Positions 26,343-35,812 of a DNA stretch of 64,000 nt are shown piece by piece. The DNA lies in assembly GCA_041651995.1 (NCBI GenBank), contig JBAZID010000001.1:310001-374000 (forward strand). Direction: 5' to 3'. Each line of letters begins with the position of its first letter. Position 1 is the first letter of the stretch. The DNA comes from Sulfuricella sp. GTDB taxonomy: Bacteria > Pseudomonadota > Gammaproteobacteria > Burkholderiales > Sulfuricellaceae. The notes below the pieces were generated by a model. It saw only the letters and a list, made by a program, of their open reading frames with translations. It had not been told where the DNA came from and made no database searches. Both the position numbers and the translations under genes were made by a program.

Positions 26343-26918
26343 TTGCCAGTAACGAAATGGGCTCAGCTGACCTGGGCCCTCTTGGGATTTACTTCGCGAC
26401 GGCGGAAAAAATAGTTACGTGCCACATAGTTATCACCTCATTGGATAAATCACTTTTACCTCCGATGAGTCCTGCTGCAATACAAACATCAGGCTGTAAA
26501 TCAGATTAACAGCTCACAGTCTGTATTTATCTCTTTCGTTCCGCCCCATCACCTTGATCGAATCGCTGGAACACCGTCTCACCCAAAAAACCGGACCCAA
26601 CCGGTTGTTCACGGTTTCTTGGGAAGTGGCCTGACGTGTCGATGATTTACACGAATACGAATACACTTGCTTAACGTGTCGCTGATATCGACATCAACAA
26701 TAAACATGTCGACAAACATAAAGAATATCGACATGTTTTGCTACACCGTCCACTGAGGTGCCCCATAAAAGCAAAAAGGCCACCCCCGAAGAGTGACCTT
26801 AATGCATTTTTTGGTGGTGTGCAGTTACAACCGAACGACTCGCTATTGGGGCCAATGGGTAATACTGCGGTTGTCTGTCCATCGAATGGGGAGTTTGGTG
26901 ACAAAAGTCGAGCCACCC
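26343..26918. other. Intergenic region at the left edge of the defence island
   Basis: This 576-bp stretch has no convincing gene and is lower in GC than its surroundings. It contains an 11-bp inverted repeat AAACATGTCGA / TCGACATGTTT at 26702-26712 and 26728-26738. Related ATATCGACAT words lie nearby (26685 and 26726). A terminator for the minus-strand operon is annotated at 26767-26800. No integrase, direct repeat or tRNA fragment was recognised. Confidence 0.55.
26767..26800 (-). terminator. Terminator of the seven-gene defence operon
   Basis: On the minus strand AAGGTCAC pairs with GTGGCCTT (one wobble) around a 9-nt loop and is followed by TTTTTGCTTTTA. It lies about 120 bp beyond the DUF262 stop. 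Confidence 0.7.
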
Positions 26919-27926
26919 TCAAAAAACAAGTCCATGTTTCAAGACCGTCCCTATAACGGTACCCCGCATAATCCTATTCGACCTGTCATTTGTTGCTTGG
27001 ATGGCAGCCTTGTAGTAGCTAGTCACCTCATCGGAATCCGTGGTTCCGCTGCCAACGGCATTCACTCGACTATACAGTTGGGTCAAATCTTCACGAACCT
27101 TTGCTGGGTCCAAGATGATCGATTCCTTTGTCATCTGTCTGTGGGTCTCAACCAGCAGATTTAACAATTCCGCTTTTCGCCAGGCACGACTGTTGACTTC
27201 CAATTGAAGAGACGCAACGAACTGGAATGTGGAAGCTAATTCCGAAAAGACTTTATCCGCTCCGGGGAATTCGTCATTATATTTTTCGAGGTATTCCTCT
27301 AAGTCATCATCCCGATTGAAGTAAGTGCTCAAGATCGTAATTGCAAGTGTTAGGCAAAAAACCAGATCGCCCATCCGCTTGACATCGTTGGTCTTGAACA
27401 CGCCATGCAGCTCAAAAAATTCATGGCCTGCCAGCATCTCGCCAAACTGTTTGAATGCGCCGTCGAATCGGGCGTTGTGGATCTCCATTGCATTCAGTGA
27501 GTACTTGGTCGAGTTGATTCGGGTGAACACTTCCTTTATTTCATCGATGGTTTTCTTCCCGAGGTCACGTACAACGACCTCGTATTCGAGAAACGCCAGC
27601 TTCGTGTCTTGCTGCAGCGAACTGTATGCAGGGACGTCACCTAACCTGAAATCAGGGGAACCTGTGAAGTATTGATAGAGTGTTGATATCCGTTGCTGGC
27701 CATCAACCAGCATTTGAGATCCCTCTGCAGTATCAGGGTTGACGTCGCCAGTTGCCACGTAAATCTCAGGAAACGGATATTCCTGAAGTACCGTCTTGAT
27801 GAACTCCTGCTTGTGCCGGTTTGTCCAGACGAGTCGCCTCTGGAACTCGGGTCTCGGCACAAGAGTCTGGTCCTTGATGCCAGTTAGGAGTTCTCGAATA
27901 CGTTTATTTGTCGCACTGGTCTTCAT
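26919..27926 (-). CDS. DUF262 domain protein (GmrS/ParB-like fold)
   Basis: 335 residues. The DUF262 signature appears as PEFQRRLVWTNRHKQEFIKT and MLVDGQQRISTLYQYF, the DGQQR being the ParB/sulfiredoxin-like nucleotide-binding motif. DUF262 is found in GmrSD type IV restriction enzymes and many other anti-phage systems, where it senses or cleaves DNA using NTP. The C-terminal HNH-type DUF1524 half of GmrSD is not present, so this is a stand-alone DUF262 protein. It is the last gene of the operon and overlaps the nucleotidyltransferase-fold gene by 4 nt. Confidence 0.87.
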   Translation of the reverse strand: MKTSATNKRIRELLTGIKDQTLVPRPEFQRRLVWTNRHKQEFIKTVLQEYPFPEIYVATGDVNPDTAEGSQMLVDGQQRISTLYQYFTGSPDFRLGDVPAYSSLQQDTKLAFLEYEVVVRDLGKKTIDEIKEVFTRINSTKYSLNAMEIHNARFDGAFKQFGEMLAGHEFFELHGVFKTNDVKRMGDLVFCLTLAITILSTYFNRDDDLEEYLEKYNDEFPGADKVFSELASTFQFVASLQLEVNSRAWRKAELLNLLVETHRQMTKESIILDPAKVREDLTQLYSRVNAVGSGTTDSDEVTSYYKAAIQATNDRSNRIMRGTVIGTVLKHGLVF

Positions 27927-28516
27927 TTTTTCTCCTTCCCTATTTCATCGGCGCAACCACTGACCGCCCGCATTTGGTAGGCCTCGAGGAAATACCAATC
28001 CTTGTACAACGCTCCCCTGATCTTTACGGATGAGTAGTCTCCAGATGAGGACAGCGCATTAAAAAATTCCCACCAGTCGTTTCCAAATTCGAACGAATGC
28101 GATGGAGGCAACTTATCCGGCCGTATCCATCCCTGGAACAGGTAATCCTTGAACTCTCTTCCACGCTCCCAATAGCCCCCATGGTTTTCATAGTCATGGA
28201 CAGCTCGCCATATGCGTGAGAAAAGACTGTCGGAAACGATGACCACGTCAATATCCGACTCGTCACAAAATGGGCGATAGCGCTTGCTGGGCGCAATGCT
28301 GAATCCGAGCTTTGCAGAACCTACAACCAAGACCTCATTCGGATGAATTTCATACTTTGCGGCGACCGTACTTCGCAATGCGAAATATGCCGGATCGGCA
28401 ATAGCTGCAGGGTGGCCATATATGATGTTCTTGCGGATTACGTCCAAAGGCTGCAGATCGACAAGGTCTTGTTTGAAACTCAGAATGCGCCGATGCATAT
28501 CTAGACCGCCGATCAT
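27923..28516 (-). CDS. Nucleotidyltransferase-fold protein in the defence operon
   Basis: 197 residues from the ATG at 28516, which has AAGGA 7 nt upstream; the longer frame to 28576 would overlap the metalloprotease gene. The motifs VVGSAKLGFSIAP and DESDIDVVIVSD give the GS...DxD pattern of polymerase-beta-type nucleotidyltransferases (MNT/cGAS-like superfamily). The C-terminal part is aromatic-rich (FEFGNDWWEFFNAL) and not recognised. A third catalytic acidic residue could not be located. It might modify a protein or nucleic acid or serve as an antitoxin-like MNT partner. No HEPN partner is visible; the adjacent partner is the DUF262 gene. Confidence 0.65.
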   Translation of the reverse strand: MIGGLDMHRRILSFKQDLVDLQPLDVIRKNIIYGHPAAIADPAYFALRSTVAAKYEIHPNEVLVVGSAKLGFSIAPSKRYRPFCDESDIDVVIVSDSLFSRIWRAVHDYENHGGYWERGREFKDYLFQGWIRPDKLPPSHSFEFGNDWWEFFNALSSSGDYSSVKIRGALYKDWYFLEAYQMRAVSGCADEIGKEKK

Positions 28517-28541
28517 GTTTTTTCCTTGCGCATGTCCATCG

Positions 28542-29315
28542 TTAGCCGAGCGCCGAAAACTGTTCGGACAGATCAACTGTCAGCCGGTGACCATTGGCTA
28601 CAAGCCACTGCCGTGCCCTGTCAGCATTCGGGCACATGCTTTGGACGGTCAGCCAGAAGCGCTGCGAATGGTCCGGAATAGCCAAGTGCACCATTTCGTG
28701 AGTGACGATATAACGCAGCACATAGTCGGGAGCCATAATCAGCCGCCAGTTGAACGACAGATTGCCAAGCGCCGAACAGTTGCCCCACTTGGTGCGCTGC
28801 CCCATCACGTAGACGCGATTCGGCGCACGCTTTACACGCTTGCCAACGTCGGCCAAGTGCCTCTCGATATTCTCTCTGGCCTGCTTGCGCAACCAGTTTT
28901 CCAGCGATTTCGGCGCGGGTGTTCTTGCATTCGAACCGCAGAGGATGGAAATCGCACCTTCCTCAAGAACTACTTTATTGGGTGCCATCCAGCTATCAAT
29001 TCGGACCACCTTGATCGGAACCGGTTCACCCCGAAACAGAACCTGTCCCTGCATTCTTTTTTCCGGGCGTCTCACAGCACGAAGTTGCCTGGCGCGCTCC
29101 AGTTGATCGACTACCCAAGCTTGGTTATCGGCCACAAAGGCGATGCCCTCGTGAACATCCCGGCCATCTGGCACGATGACTTCAAGCCCATCGGACTTCA
29201 CTTTTATTCTCAGCTTCTTGGCGGTTTTCGAGCAAACAATCCGACACTCCACATCCTGCCCGTCGAGCAGGATGTGTTGCAGCGTGCTGGCGCGAATCGC
29301 TTCAGCTGGTGGCAT
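28542..29315 (-). CDS. YgjP-type (DUF45/M48-like) zinc metalloprotease
   Basis: 257 residues. The zinc motif is VTHEMVHLAIPDHSQRFW, that is HExxH with a downstream His. The preceding TKWGNCSALGNLSFNWRLI block is the YgjP/DUF45 hallmark. Such genes very often sit beside type I restriction genes (the HsdR-YgjP pairing), where a role in controlling or processing the nuclease has been suspected but not shown. Its start overlaps the end of hsdR by 14 nt, so the two are translationally linked. Confidence 0.9.
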   Translation of the reverse strand: MPPAEAIRASTLQHILLDGQDVECRIVCSKTAKKLRIKVKSDGLEVIVPDGRDVHEGIAFVADNQAWVVDQLERARQLRAVRRPEKRMQGQVLFRGEPVPIKVVRIDSWMAPNKVVLEEGAISILCGSNARTPAPKSLENWLRKQARENIERHLADVGKRVKRAPNRVYVMGQRTKWGNCSALGNLSFNWRLIMAPDYVLRYIVTHEMVHLAIPDHSQRFWLTVQSMCPNADRARQWLVANGHRLTVDLSEQFSALG

Positions 29316-32300
29316 CGGTGTTTACCAATTCGTCGACCGCTGGCTGCAAGAAAGGCGGATTGGCGTCATCCGGATTGAATCCAAGTTCGGCGTAGGCGGG
29401 ATTCCAGGATTCAGCAAGCAGCGACTGCTCAACTCGCATCCGCCCTCCCTTGGATTGACTCCAGCCTGGCAGCAGCAATTGATTGTCGCGCAGGTGAGCC
29501 ACCATCCGTCGAGCGCAGTCGGCCAGATATGGCTCATCCTTATTGGTGGCAAATTCGCGCAGAACAGTGAACAACTCGTACTCGCCGGGCTGTGTCAATC
29601 CAAGTCGATCCGGTTCCTCGTCAGACTTGGCTTTGTCATCAGCGATTTCCTGCAAGGCCTTCAGCCGTTCCTCGGCAGCCTTGTCGGCAGCATCCTTCTT
29701 GGCCTTGATGCGCGCCAGGCGCTCACCGAGTTGCCGGTAGGTGAAGCTCGGATCGTCCTCGGCCAGTTCCGCTGTCAGAATCGCTTCCAGGGCCGCGGCC
29801 TTGTCAGCCGCACTGGGGAGTTCGTCGAGCTTGGTGACATAGTCCTTGTCGATTTTGAACACTGGCAGCGCCAGCGCCATGTCCATGAATGTCGTGTTCT
29901 GCTCGATCAACTCACGGGTTTTCGCAGACAATTCGCCGAAAGTGCCTTTCTTATCGGCACCACGTTGCCGGCGGCGATAGGCAATGTAGATACTGCACAG
30001 CCAGTTGTAGACGTAGCGATGTTCGTACAGGCAGGGATCGGGCGACACGGCTTCCCAAAGACGCTCAAGGCTCTTGAAGTTGTGCTCGAATATTTTCGCC
30101 GCATCCGAGTCCTTGATGGCCCGAAGCGCGGCGAGCAGACAATCTCGCGTATCGGCAATCGTGATGCCCTTGAAGCTCTCCATGCAGCGCGCCACTTCTC
30201 CCGGAACGGTCGCCTTCAACGCATCCCAGTCGATCAGCGCTTCCTCGCGGATGTTCTCGTCGAAGTTGAGTGCCTTGGCCAGATTGGCGAATACGCCGAA
30301 ATAATCCACCACCACGCCGGTGCGCTTGTCCATTGCCGGCAGTGGCCGATTGGTACGGGCGATGGCCTGCAGCAGATTGTGATCGCGCAGCGGTTTGTCG
30401 AGGTACATCACCTGTTCCACCGGCGCATCGAAGCCGGTCAGCAGCCGGTCGCACACGATCAGGATTTTCAGCGGCGGCCGCCATTTACTGCGTTCCTCGC
30501 CGAATGCCTCGCGGTTCCATTCCTCCCACTGCTTCGGCGTGAGCTTGAAATGGTCGATCAGATCATCCTGCTTCTGCTTGCCGTAATGGAAGCGTGCCAA
30601 ATCCTCGTCATCATTCTGGCCCTCGGAAATGATTACGTCTGACCACTCAGGCGGCAGACCGCGCGCCTTGAGTTTCTTGTCCAGCGCATCCTTGAAGCGA
30701 ACGCACGCCGTCCGATCCACACCGACCAACTGCGCTTTGAAGCCGCTTGGGTCCGGGTAGGCCAAGAAGTGCTCCAGCATCTTGTCGAGCACGATCTCCA
30801 CCCGATCCGGATGGCGGGCCAGTTCCTTCCATTGCGAACGCTGGCGCTGGATCAGGTCTTTCGCCTCCTCGTCCTCGAGCTCCATTTCCTCGCACATCTG
30901 CTCGAAGCCAAGACTGAGTTCCTTCTCGGCGACGATGAACGGAACCTTGTCGCGGATGTAATGCACCTCGAGCGTTGCGCCGTCCTTGATTGCGCGCTTG
31001 ATACCGTAGTAGCTGAGGTAGCGTTCCTGCTCGCCGTCGGTCACCGGTCCGAAATCGCGGTGGGTATTGATCATCGCACGGTCGATGGGTGTGCCGGTGA
31101 GGCCGAAGCGGAAGGCATTGGGCAGCTTCACGCGCATTGTCATGGCGTAGCTCTCGGCCGTATTGCCCTTCTGCGAGCGGTGACACTCGTCGACCAGCGT
31201 GATGATGTTGTCCTCATCCAATGGCTTGAGGTCGCCCATTTTCTGGAACGACTGAACCGTCGTCACCAGTGTGCCGCGCCACACCGCCTTGAGTTTGTTC
31301 TTCAAATCTTCGACGCCCATTGCCTTCTCGACGTTGGGATAGTCGCAAGCGTCGAAGTCATCGGAGATCTGGGTTTTCAGATCACGCCGGTCGACGACAA
31401 TCATCACGGTCGGATTTTTCAGCGCCGCCTGACGCCGCAGCTTGTAGGCGGCGAATACCATCGTCAGCGACTTGCCCGAGCCTTGGGTGTGCCACACGAG
31501 TCCGGTGCGATCCTGTGCACTGGCCCGCGCGCCGATCAGGGACAGCGTGCGATCCACGATATCGTTCACGGCCTCGAACTGCTGGTAGCGCGCCACCTTC
31601 TTGATGGTCTTGCCTTTCTTCGTCTCGAACACCACAAAATGCTGCAGGAAATCGAGCACATGACACGGCTTCAAACGCAGCAAGCCCTTCACCGGCACTT
31701 CCAGTGGATCATCAGGGTTGTCAGCCTCGGGCTCATTCCACCAGCCCTTTTTCTCTGGGTACTGCGATAGCCACGGCCCCCAAGTGTCGAGGTGACGCTC
31801 GATGTCCTCTTTCTTGGCATCGTGGAACAGCACCGTGCCATAGCGGAACGCATCCTCATCGGCCGCCACGCAGAATACGTTCGGCGTTAGCATCAATGGA
31901 GCCTGGCGCTGATAGCGCTGGAGCTGATGCACCGCCTCGGTCCAATCTTTGCCGCTCGTGAGGTAGCTTTTGTATTCGGCGATTACCAGCGGAATGCCGT
32001 TCACCAGAAGCACCGTGTCGTCGCGGCATTGTTTGACGCCCTGCACGCGGTATTGGTTGGTCGCGGTGAAGTCGTTGAGCTGCTGCTTGGCCGGATCGAA
32101 CTCGATGAAGTAAACGGTTTTCGCATCATCGCCAGGCACCAATTCCACTTTCACACCATCGCGCAGGCGGTCCAGCGTTTCGCGGTTGGCGGTGAGTTTG
32201 TCTGGCTTGGTCATCGTGTTGCGCAAAGCATTCACGGCCAGCAAGGCCTGGGCCGGCGTCGTCACATGGGCATTGATGCGAAGAACGGCCTCGATCAGCA

Positions 32301-32457
32301 ATTTCTCCACCAGCGGGTCTTCCAATGGCCGCCCGAATGCTGACATCTCAGCTTCGCCGCGATAGGTCCAGCCCAACCCCTTGTCACCGGGAGTGGCGCT
32401 GCCGTAACCGGACAGCCATTGGATTACGGGGAGTTCGACGTAGCCGGCTTCGCTCAT
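29302..32457 (-). CDS. hsdR: Type I restriction endonuclease, R subunit
   Basis: 1051 residues. An N-terminal PD-(D/E)xK nuclease region contains LVIAEYKSYL (the ExK pair). Next comes a superfamily 2 translocase with Walker A WHTQGSGKSLTMVF, the DEAD-like box VDECHRSQ, motif III FGLTGTPIDRA and motif VI region QAIARTNRPLP. The C-terminal helical part would contact HsdM/HsdS. It cuts unmodified DNA at a distance after ATP-driven translocation. The start overlaps the hsdS stop by 4 nt. Confidence 0.96.
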   Translation of the reverse strand: MSEAGYVELPVIQWLSGYGSATPGDKGLGWTYRGEAEMSAFGRPLEDPLVEKLLIEAVLRINAHVTTPAQALLAVNALRNTMTKPDKLTANRETLDRLRDGVKVELVPGDDAKTVYFIEFDPAKQQLNDFTATNQYRVQGVKQCRDDTVLLVNGIPLVIAEYKSYLTSGKDWTEAVHQLQRYQRQAPLMLTPNVFCVAADEDAFRYGTVLFHDAKKEDIERHLDTWGPWLSQYPEKKGWWNEPEADNPDDPLEVPVKGLLRLKPCHVLDFLQHFVVFETKKGKTIKKVARYQQFEAVNDIVDRTLSLIGARASAQDRTGLVWHTQGSGKSLTMVFAAYKLRRQAALKNPTVMIVVDRRDLKTQISDDFDACDYPNVEKAMGVEDLKNKLKAVWRGTLVTTVQSFQKMGDLKPLDEDNIITLVDECHRSQKGNTAESYAMTMRVKLPNAFRFGLTGTPIDRAMINTHRDFGPVTDGEQERYLSYYGIKRAIKDGATLEVHYIRDKVPFIVAEKELSLGFEQMCEEMELEDEEAKDLIQRQRSQWKELARHPDRVEIVLDKMLEHFLAYPDPSGFKAQLVGVDRTACVRFKDALDKKLKARGLPPEWSDVIISEGQNDDEDLARFHYGKQKQDDLIDHFKLTPKQWEEWNREAFGEERSKWRPPLKILIVCDRLLTGFDAPVEQVMYLDKPLRDHNLLQAIARTNRPLPAMDKRTGVVVDYFGVFANLAKALNFDENIREEALIDWDALKATVPGEVARCMESFKGITIADTRDCLLAALRAIKDSDAAKIFEHNFKSLERLWEAVSPDPCLYEHRYVYNWLCSIYIAYRRRQRGADKKGTFGELSAKTRELIEQNTTFMDMALALPVFKIDKDYVTKLDELPSAADKAAALEAILTAELAEDDPSFTYRQLGERLARIKAKKDAADKAAEERLKALQEIADDKAKSDEEPDRLGLTQPGEYELFTVLREFATNKDEPYLADCARRMVAHLRDNQLLLPGWSQSKGGRMRVEQSLLAESWNPAYAELGFNPDDANPPFLQPAVDELVNTDATS

Positions 32458-33767
32458 ATCATTCTTTCTTCCTTGTTGAACAGTGCGGGATCGACGCGCA
32501 CGGTGCCGGTGAGGAGGTCGTGCATCAAGGATTTCTTGAGCGTTTCGAGTGCAGAGAGTTTGTCGCGCAAGGCATCCTCGCGATGCTCAGCGGCCGATAG
32601 CACCGCGACGATTTCCTTCTGCTGGTCGTCCGGGGCCCGAACAAACCAGCGCGGATACAGGTCTTTGTTGTTGAGTTGAGGCACGCCGGAACTCTCGACG
32701 TAACGCGCCAGTTTTCGCCATTCCAATTGATAGCGAAAAAACTCAGGGCTGATGTCGTCGCGCACCTTCAGCGCCATCAGATTTGGATCAAGCGCGACGG
32801 GAACGGTTGTTGTGCGTACGCGATTTTTCATAATTGCCTCCCCCCGCTTGGCAATGATGATGGTACCAATGGGCAAAAGCTTGAAACTCGGATTGTTGCC
32901 AGCCACGAAGCCAATCTTGGTTCGCGTGATGCACCGCGCATTCTCAGTCAGGTTGAAGTCGCCCACTTTCATGAACCAAGCATCGGCGACCTCAGACCCG
33001 CGCAATGGCTTCAAGGCATAAACGCTGCTATTGCCGCCCGTGACTACCGAAAACGCCTGTTTGCCTTTGAGTGCTTCCCAGGACTGTGCAATTTTTCCTG
33101 CATCAGTATTTTTGCGAGGCTCAGATGTCATTTCGCAATTGAAGGCCACCTGCATCAGTGCCCGCCTTAGCGTAGATGCCTGCTCAACAGCCGTACGAGC
33201 TTGATTGATTGCATCATCTGCTGAATCCAATACGCTGGCAATGGCGGCCTGCTCGCCGGAAGGTGGAACGGGCAGTGGCATTGTCAGATAGTCGCGGAAG
33301 TTGAGATTCCGCATCTGCGTTGTCTGTTGTTCCAAACGTAAGATGCGCCCGGTCCGATTGATTCGAAAGAGTACCCAGCTCAAGTACGCTGGTGAAATCG
33401 CTGAAGCATCCGGGCGCAACAGATGCAGAAAATTGGAAAAGGCGTGTCCAGGCAAGTCCTCGCCAACGTGGCCAATTCGTCCTACTGGTTGATCGGGGCC
33501 ACCACCTGACCGTTCCAGCAGAAGATCACCTTTGCGCGGTGCGAGCAGTTCTGCCTTTTCCGGTTTCAACGCACGCACCGCGATATCCGAAAGGTCGAGT
33601 CGCCTCTCATTCGTCAGATTCGTGGAGCGGAGCACGCGAAACATATGGGGGCCGCCATCATCGCCCCAATCACCGGGGGCGTTTGATTGAAGCAGGGCCT
33701 TGAGTGGCTTCACGCCCCAATCGGGTGGGACATTACCGAGCATCGTATCTTGCTTCAGCGTCAGCAT
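32454..33767 (-). CDS. hsdS: Type I restriction-modification specificity subunit
   Basis: 437 residues with two target-recognition domains. Each ends in the typical block: PLPVPPSGEQAAIASVLDSA after the first and FVRAPDDQQKEIVAVLSAAE after the second, each followed by a conserved helix. It sets the DNA sequence recognised by both the methyltransferase and the nuclease. The recognition sequence cannot be read from the protein. It overlaps hsdM by 7 nt and hsdR by 4 nt. Confidence 0.95.
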   Translation of the reverse strand: MLTLKQDTMLGNVPPDWGVKPLKALLQSNAPGDWGDDGGPHMFRVLRSTNLTNERRLDLSDIAVRALKPEKAELLAPRKGDLLLERSGGGPDQPVGRIGHVGEDLPGHAFSNFLHLLRPDASAISPAYLSWVLFRINRTGRILRLEQQTTQMRNLNFRDYLTMPLPVPPSGEQAAIASVLDSADDAINQARTAVEQASTLRRALMQVAFNCEMTSEPRKNTDAGKIAQSWEALKGKQAFSVVTGGNSSVYALKPLRGSEVADAWFMKVGDFNLTENARCITRTKIGFVAGNNPSFKLLPIGTIIIAKRGEAIMKNRVRTTTVPVALDPNLMALKVRDDISPEFFRYQLEWRKLARYVESSGVPQLNNKDLYPRWFVRAPDDQQKEIVAVLSAAEHREDALRDKLSALETLKKSLMHDLLTGTVRVDPALFNKEERMI

Positions 33768-35812
33768 GGCTGCACTTTCACATAGCCTGATTTTTGCAGC
33801 AAAGAGAGCAACTCGGTTTCAGCACTTCGCAACGAACTCTCAGCGTTTCTCAACGAACTCAGCGCTTCCGTCACCACCACCCTTGATTCCGGCTCGAAGG
33901 TATCCACGTAGCGTGGGATGTTAAGGTTGAAATCGTTCTCTTGTATCTCGTCGATGCCAACGACACGGGCATGCTTAAGCAGTTCGTCTGCATTGCCGTA
34001 GAGCGCCCCCAATTCCGTACCGACCTGCTCCACATCGCGCCGGTCGTCCTCGGCTCGGCGCCGGGCTTCGGCGATCTTTTCATCGCGTTCGGCAACCTTG
34101 GCGGCAGCCTTGTCGCGCTGTCCTTCGAGCTTGGCTAAGGCCGCCTCGGCTTTATTCTTGGCTACCTTTGCGGTGATTTTGGCAAACTCGGCCCGAGTTT
34201 CCGCCACTTGAGTTTCCAGCTTGGCCAGGCGCGTCGCGTGATCAGCATATTCCGCTTCCAGTCGTTCGATCTGATCGTGCTCGCGGGTGTTGATCTGCTC
34301 GCGAATGCGCTGGCTTTGCTTCGCCACCAGGCCGGGCACCTTGGTTGCATCACCATAGGCCTGTACGTGTACCAACATCCGCATCACATCTTGCGGACGC
34401 AATTCGTTTTGATTGGAAAGTTCACGGAAATGACGAGCGGCGTAGACCAGCAGTACCTTGTCGTGCCGCTCTGGTGGCCGCTGCTTCTTCAGGATAAGCA
34501 GGCATGCCGGCACGCCAGCGCCGTAGAACACGTTGAGCGGCAGGGAAATCACAGTGTCAATCAGCCGCGACTCAATCAAGGACTTGCGGATCAGGTGCTC
34601 ATCGTCGGCCTTGCGGCGCTTGATGATGGGATTGCCGTCATCGTCGAACTCACCGGTTTCCTCCTCCACTTCGGGCTGCCCCCTGAAAAGCACGCCCTGT
34701 GGGCAGACGATGCCGGCGCGGCCGTCATCGGTCAGCGAGGCAAGGATGTGCAGGATGAAAGCGTAATCACCGTAAGCGGCAGGCGGGGCCTTGAAAGCAG
34801 CGCCGCGACCGAAGCGACCAAACGGGTCCTTGAATCCTTCCTTGCCGAAAATCTCCTTCTTGAGCTTGTCCTTTTTCTTCTTGTCGTCCGTCTGCTGTTC
34901 CGGCTTCAACCACCAGAACTCATCAGAGAACGGGAAATTGGCGAGCGCCAGCGAAAACTTGCGCACCTTGCCTTCGCCATCCTTGAAGGCCGGGTCTGTG
35001 ATGGTGCTGACACCGGCAGCGATGGTTGCCTCCAGACCGTGCAACACGGAGTTGATCTTGCCGATGGCGGCATTGCCCCAATTCATCTCCTGGCCGAAAT
35101 ATTGGGCTGATGTGGCGTGGTGGCTGTTCTCGCGCAGGTAATCCGCCGCGTGCACCAACATGCCGCCGCTACCGCAGGTGGGGTCGTAAATGGTATCGCC
35201 CGGGTGCGGCTCCAAGATGCGCACCAAGGTATCCACCACCTCGGGCGGCGTAAAAAACTCGCCCGCTTTGGCACCGGCATCGTCGGCAAACTGCTTGATC
35301 AGGTACTCATAGGCCCGCCCCAAAATGTCAGGCGGAACACTGGCGTTGGAGAGGTCGTGTGACTCGAAGTGCTGGATCAACGCGTGCACCACCTCGTTGG
35401 GGATCAGCGGTTTGCCGCTGCCATCCGGTGCCGGCTGGTTCCAGTCGACGGTGAATACGCCCTTCAATTCTTCATTGGCGCTGGATACCGCGCGCATGGC
35501 CTGCGTGAGTTTCTCACCGAGGTTCACCGATTCGGCCAGTACGTCACCCCAGCGACTGCCGTCAGGAATGGAAAATCGGTGCTCGCCACGCGCCCGAAAA
35601 ACTGCCTTCTGCGCATCGGTGAATTGCTTGCCCTGCTGGCGCTCGAGCACCGCGATGGCATCGTCCGCCTCGTTCTCCCATTGGTCGCAGAGCCGCTTGT
35701 AGAACATCAGTGACAGGATGTAATTCTTGTAGTCCTGCCCGGCAGTTTTACCGCGCAGAATATTGGCAGCGCCCCACAGGTGAGCCTCGAGTTGTTGTTG
35801 TGTCAGTCTCAT
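33761..35812 (-). CDS. hsdM: Type I restriction-modification DNA methyltransferase subunit
   Basis: 683 residues from MRLTQQQLEAHLW at 35812; a longer TTG frame reaches 35974 but runs through the ATPase gene. The HsdM N-terminal helical domain (ILRGKTAGQDYKNYILSLMF) is followed by the SAM-binding motif YDPTCGSGGMLVHAADY and the catalytic motif ANFPFSDEFW (NPPF variant NFPF). These mark an N6-adenine methyltransferase. Residues about 520-610 form a Lys/Glu/Ala-rich coiled coil, longer than in classical HsdM. The ATG overlaps the stop of the upstream ATPase gene, an unusual coupling. Confidence 0.95.
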   Translation of the reverse strand: MRLTQQQLEAHLWGAANILRGKTAGQDYKNYILSLMFYKRLCDQWENEADDAIAVLERQQGKQFTDAQKAVFRARGEHRFSIPDGSRWGDVLAESVNLGEKLTQAMRAVSSANEELKGVFTVDWNQPAPDGSGKPLIPNEVVHALIQHFESHDLSNASVPPDILGRAYEYLIKQFADDAGAKAGEFFTPPEVVDTLVRILEPHPGDTIYDPTCGSGGMLVHAADYLRENSHHATSAQYFGQEMNWGNAAIGKINSVLHGLEATIAAGVSTITDPAFKDGEGKVRKFSLALANFPFSDEFWWLKPEQQTDDKKKKDKLKKEIFGKEGFKDPFGRFGRGAAFKAPPAAYGDYAFILHILASLTDDGRAGIVCPQGVLFRGQPEVEEETGEFDDDGNPIIKRRKADDEHLIRKSLIESRLIDTVISLPLNVFYGAGVPACLLILKKQRPPERHDKVLLVYAARHFRELSNQNELRPQDVMRMLVHVQAYGDATKVPGLVAKQSQRIREQINTREHDQIERLEAEYADHATRLAKLETQVAETRAEFAKITAKVAKNKAEAALAKLEGQRDKAAAKVAERDEKIAEARRRAEDDRRDVEQVGTELGALYGNADELLKHARVVGIDEIQENDFNLNIPRYVDTFEPESRVVVTEALSSLRNAESSLRSAETELLSLLQKSGYVKVQPC

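Noticed and set aside
26671..26922. 83-codon minus-strand open frame
   Set aside because: It spans the terminator of the defence operon and shows no domain.
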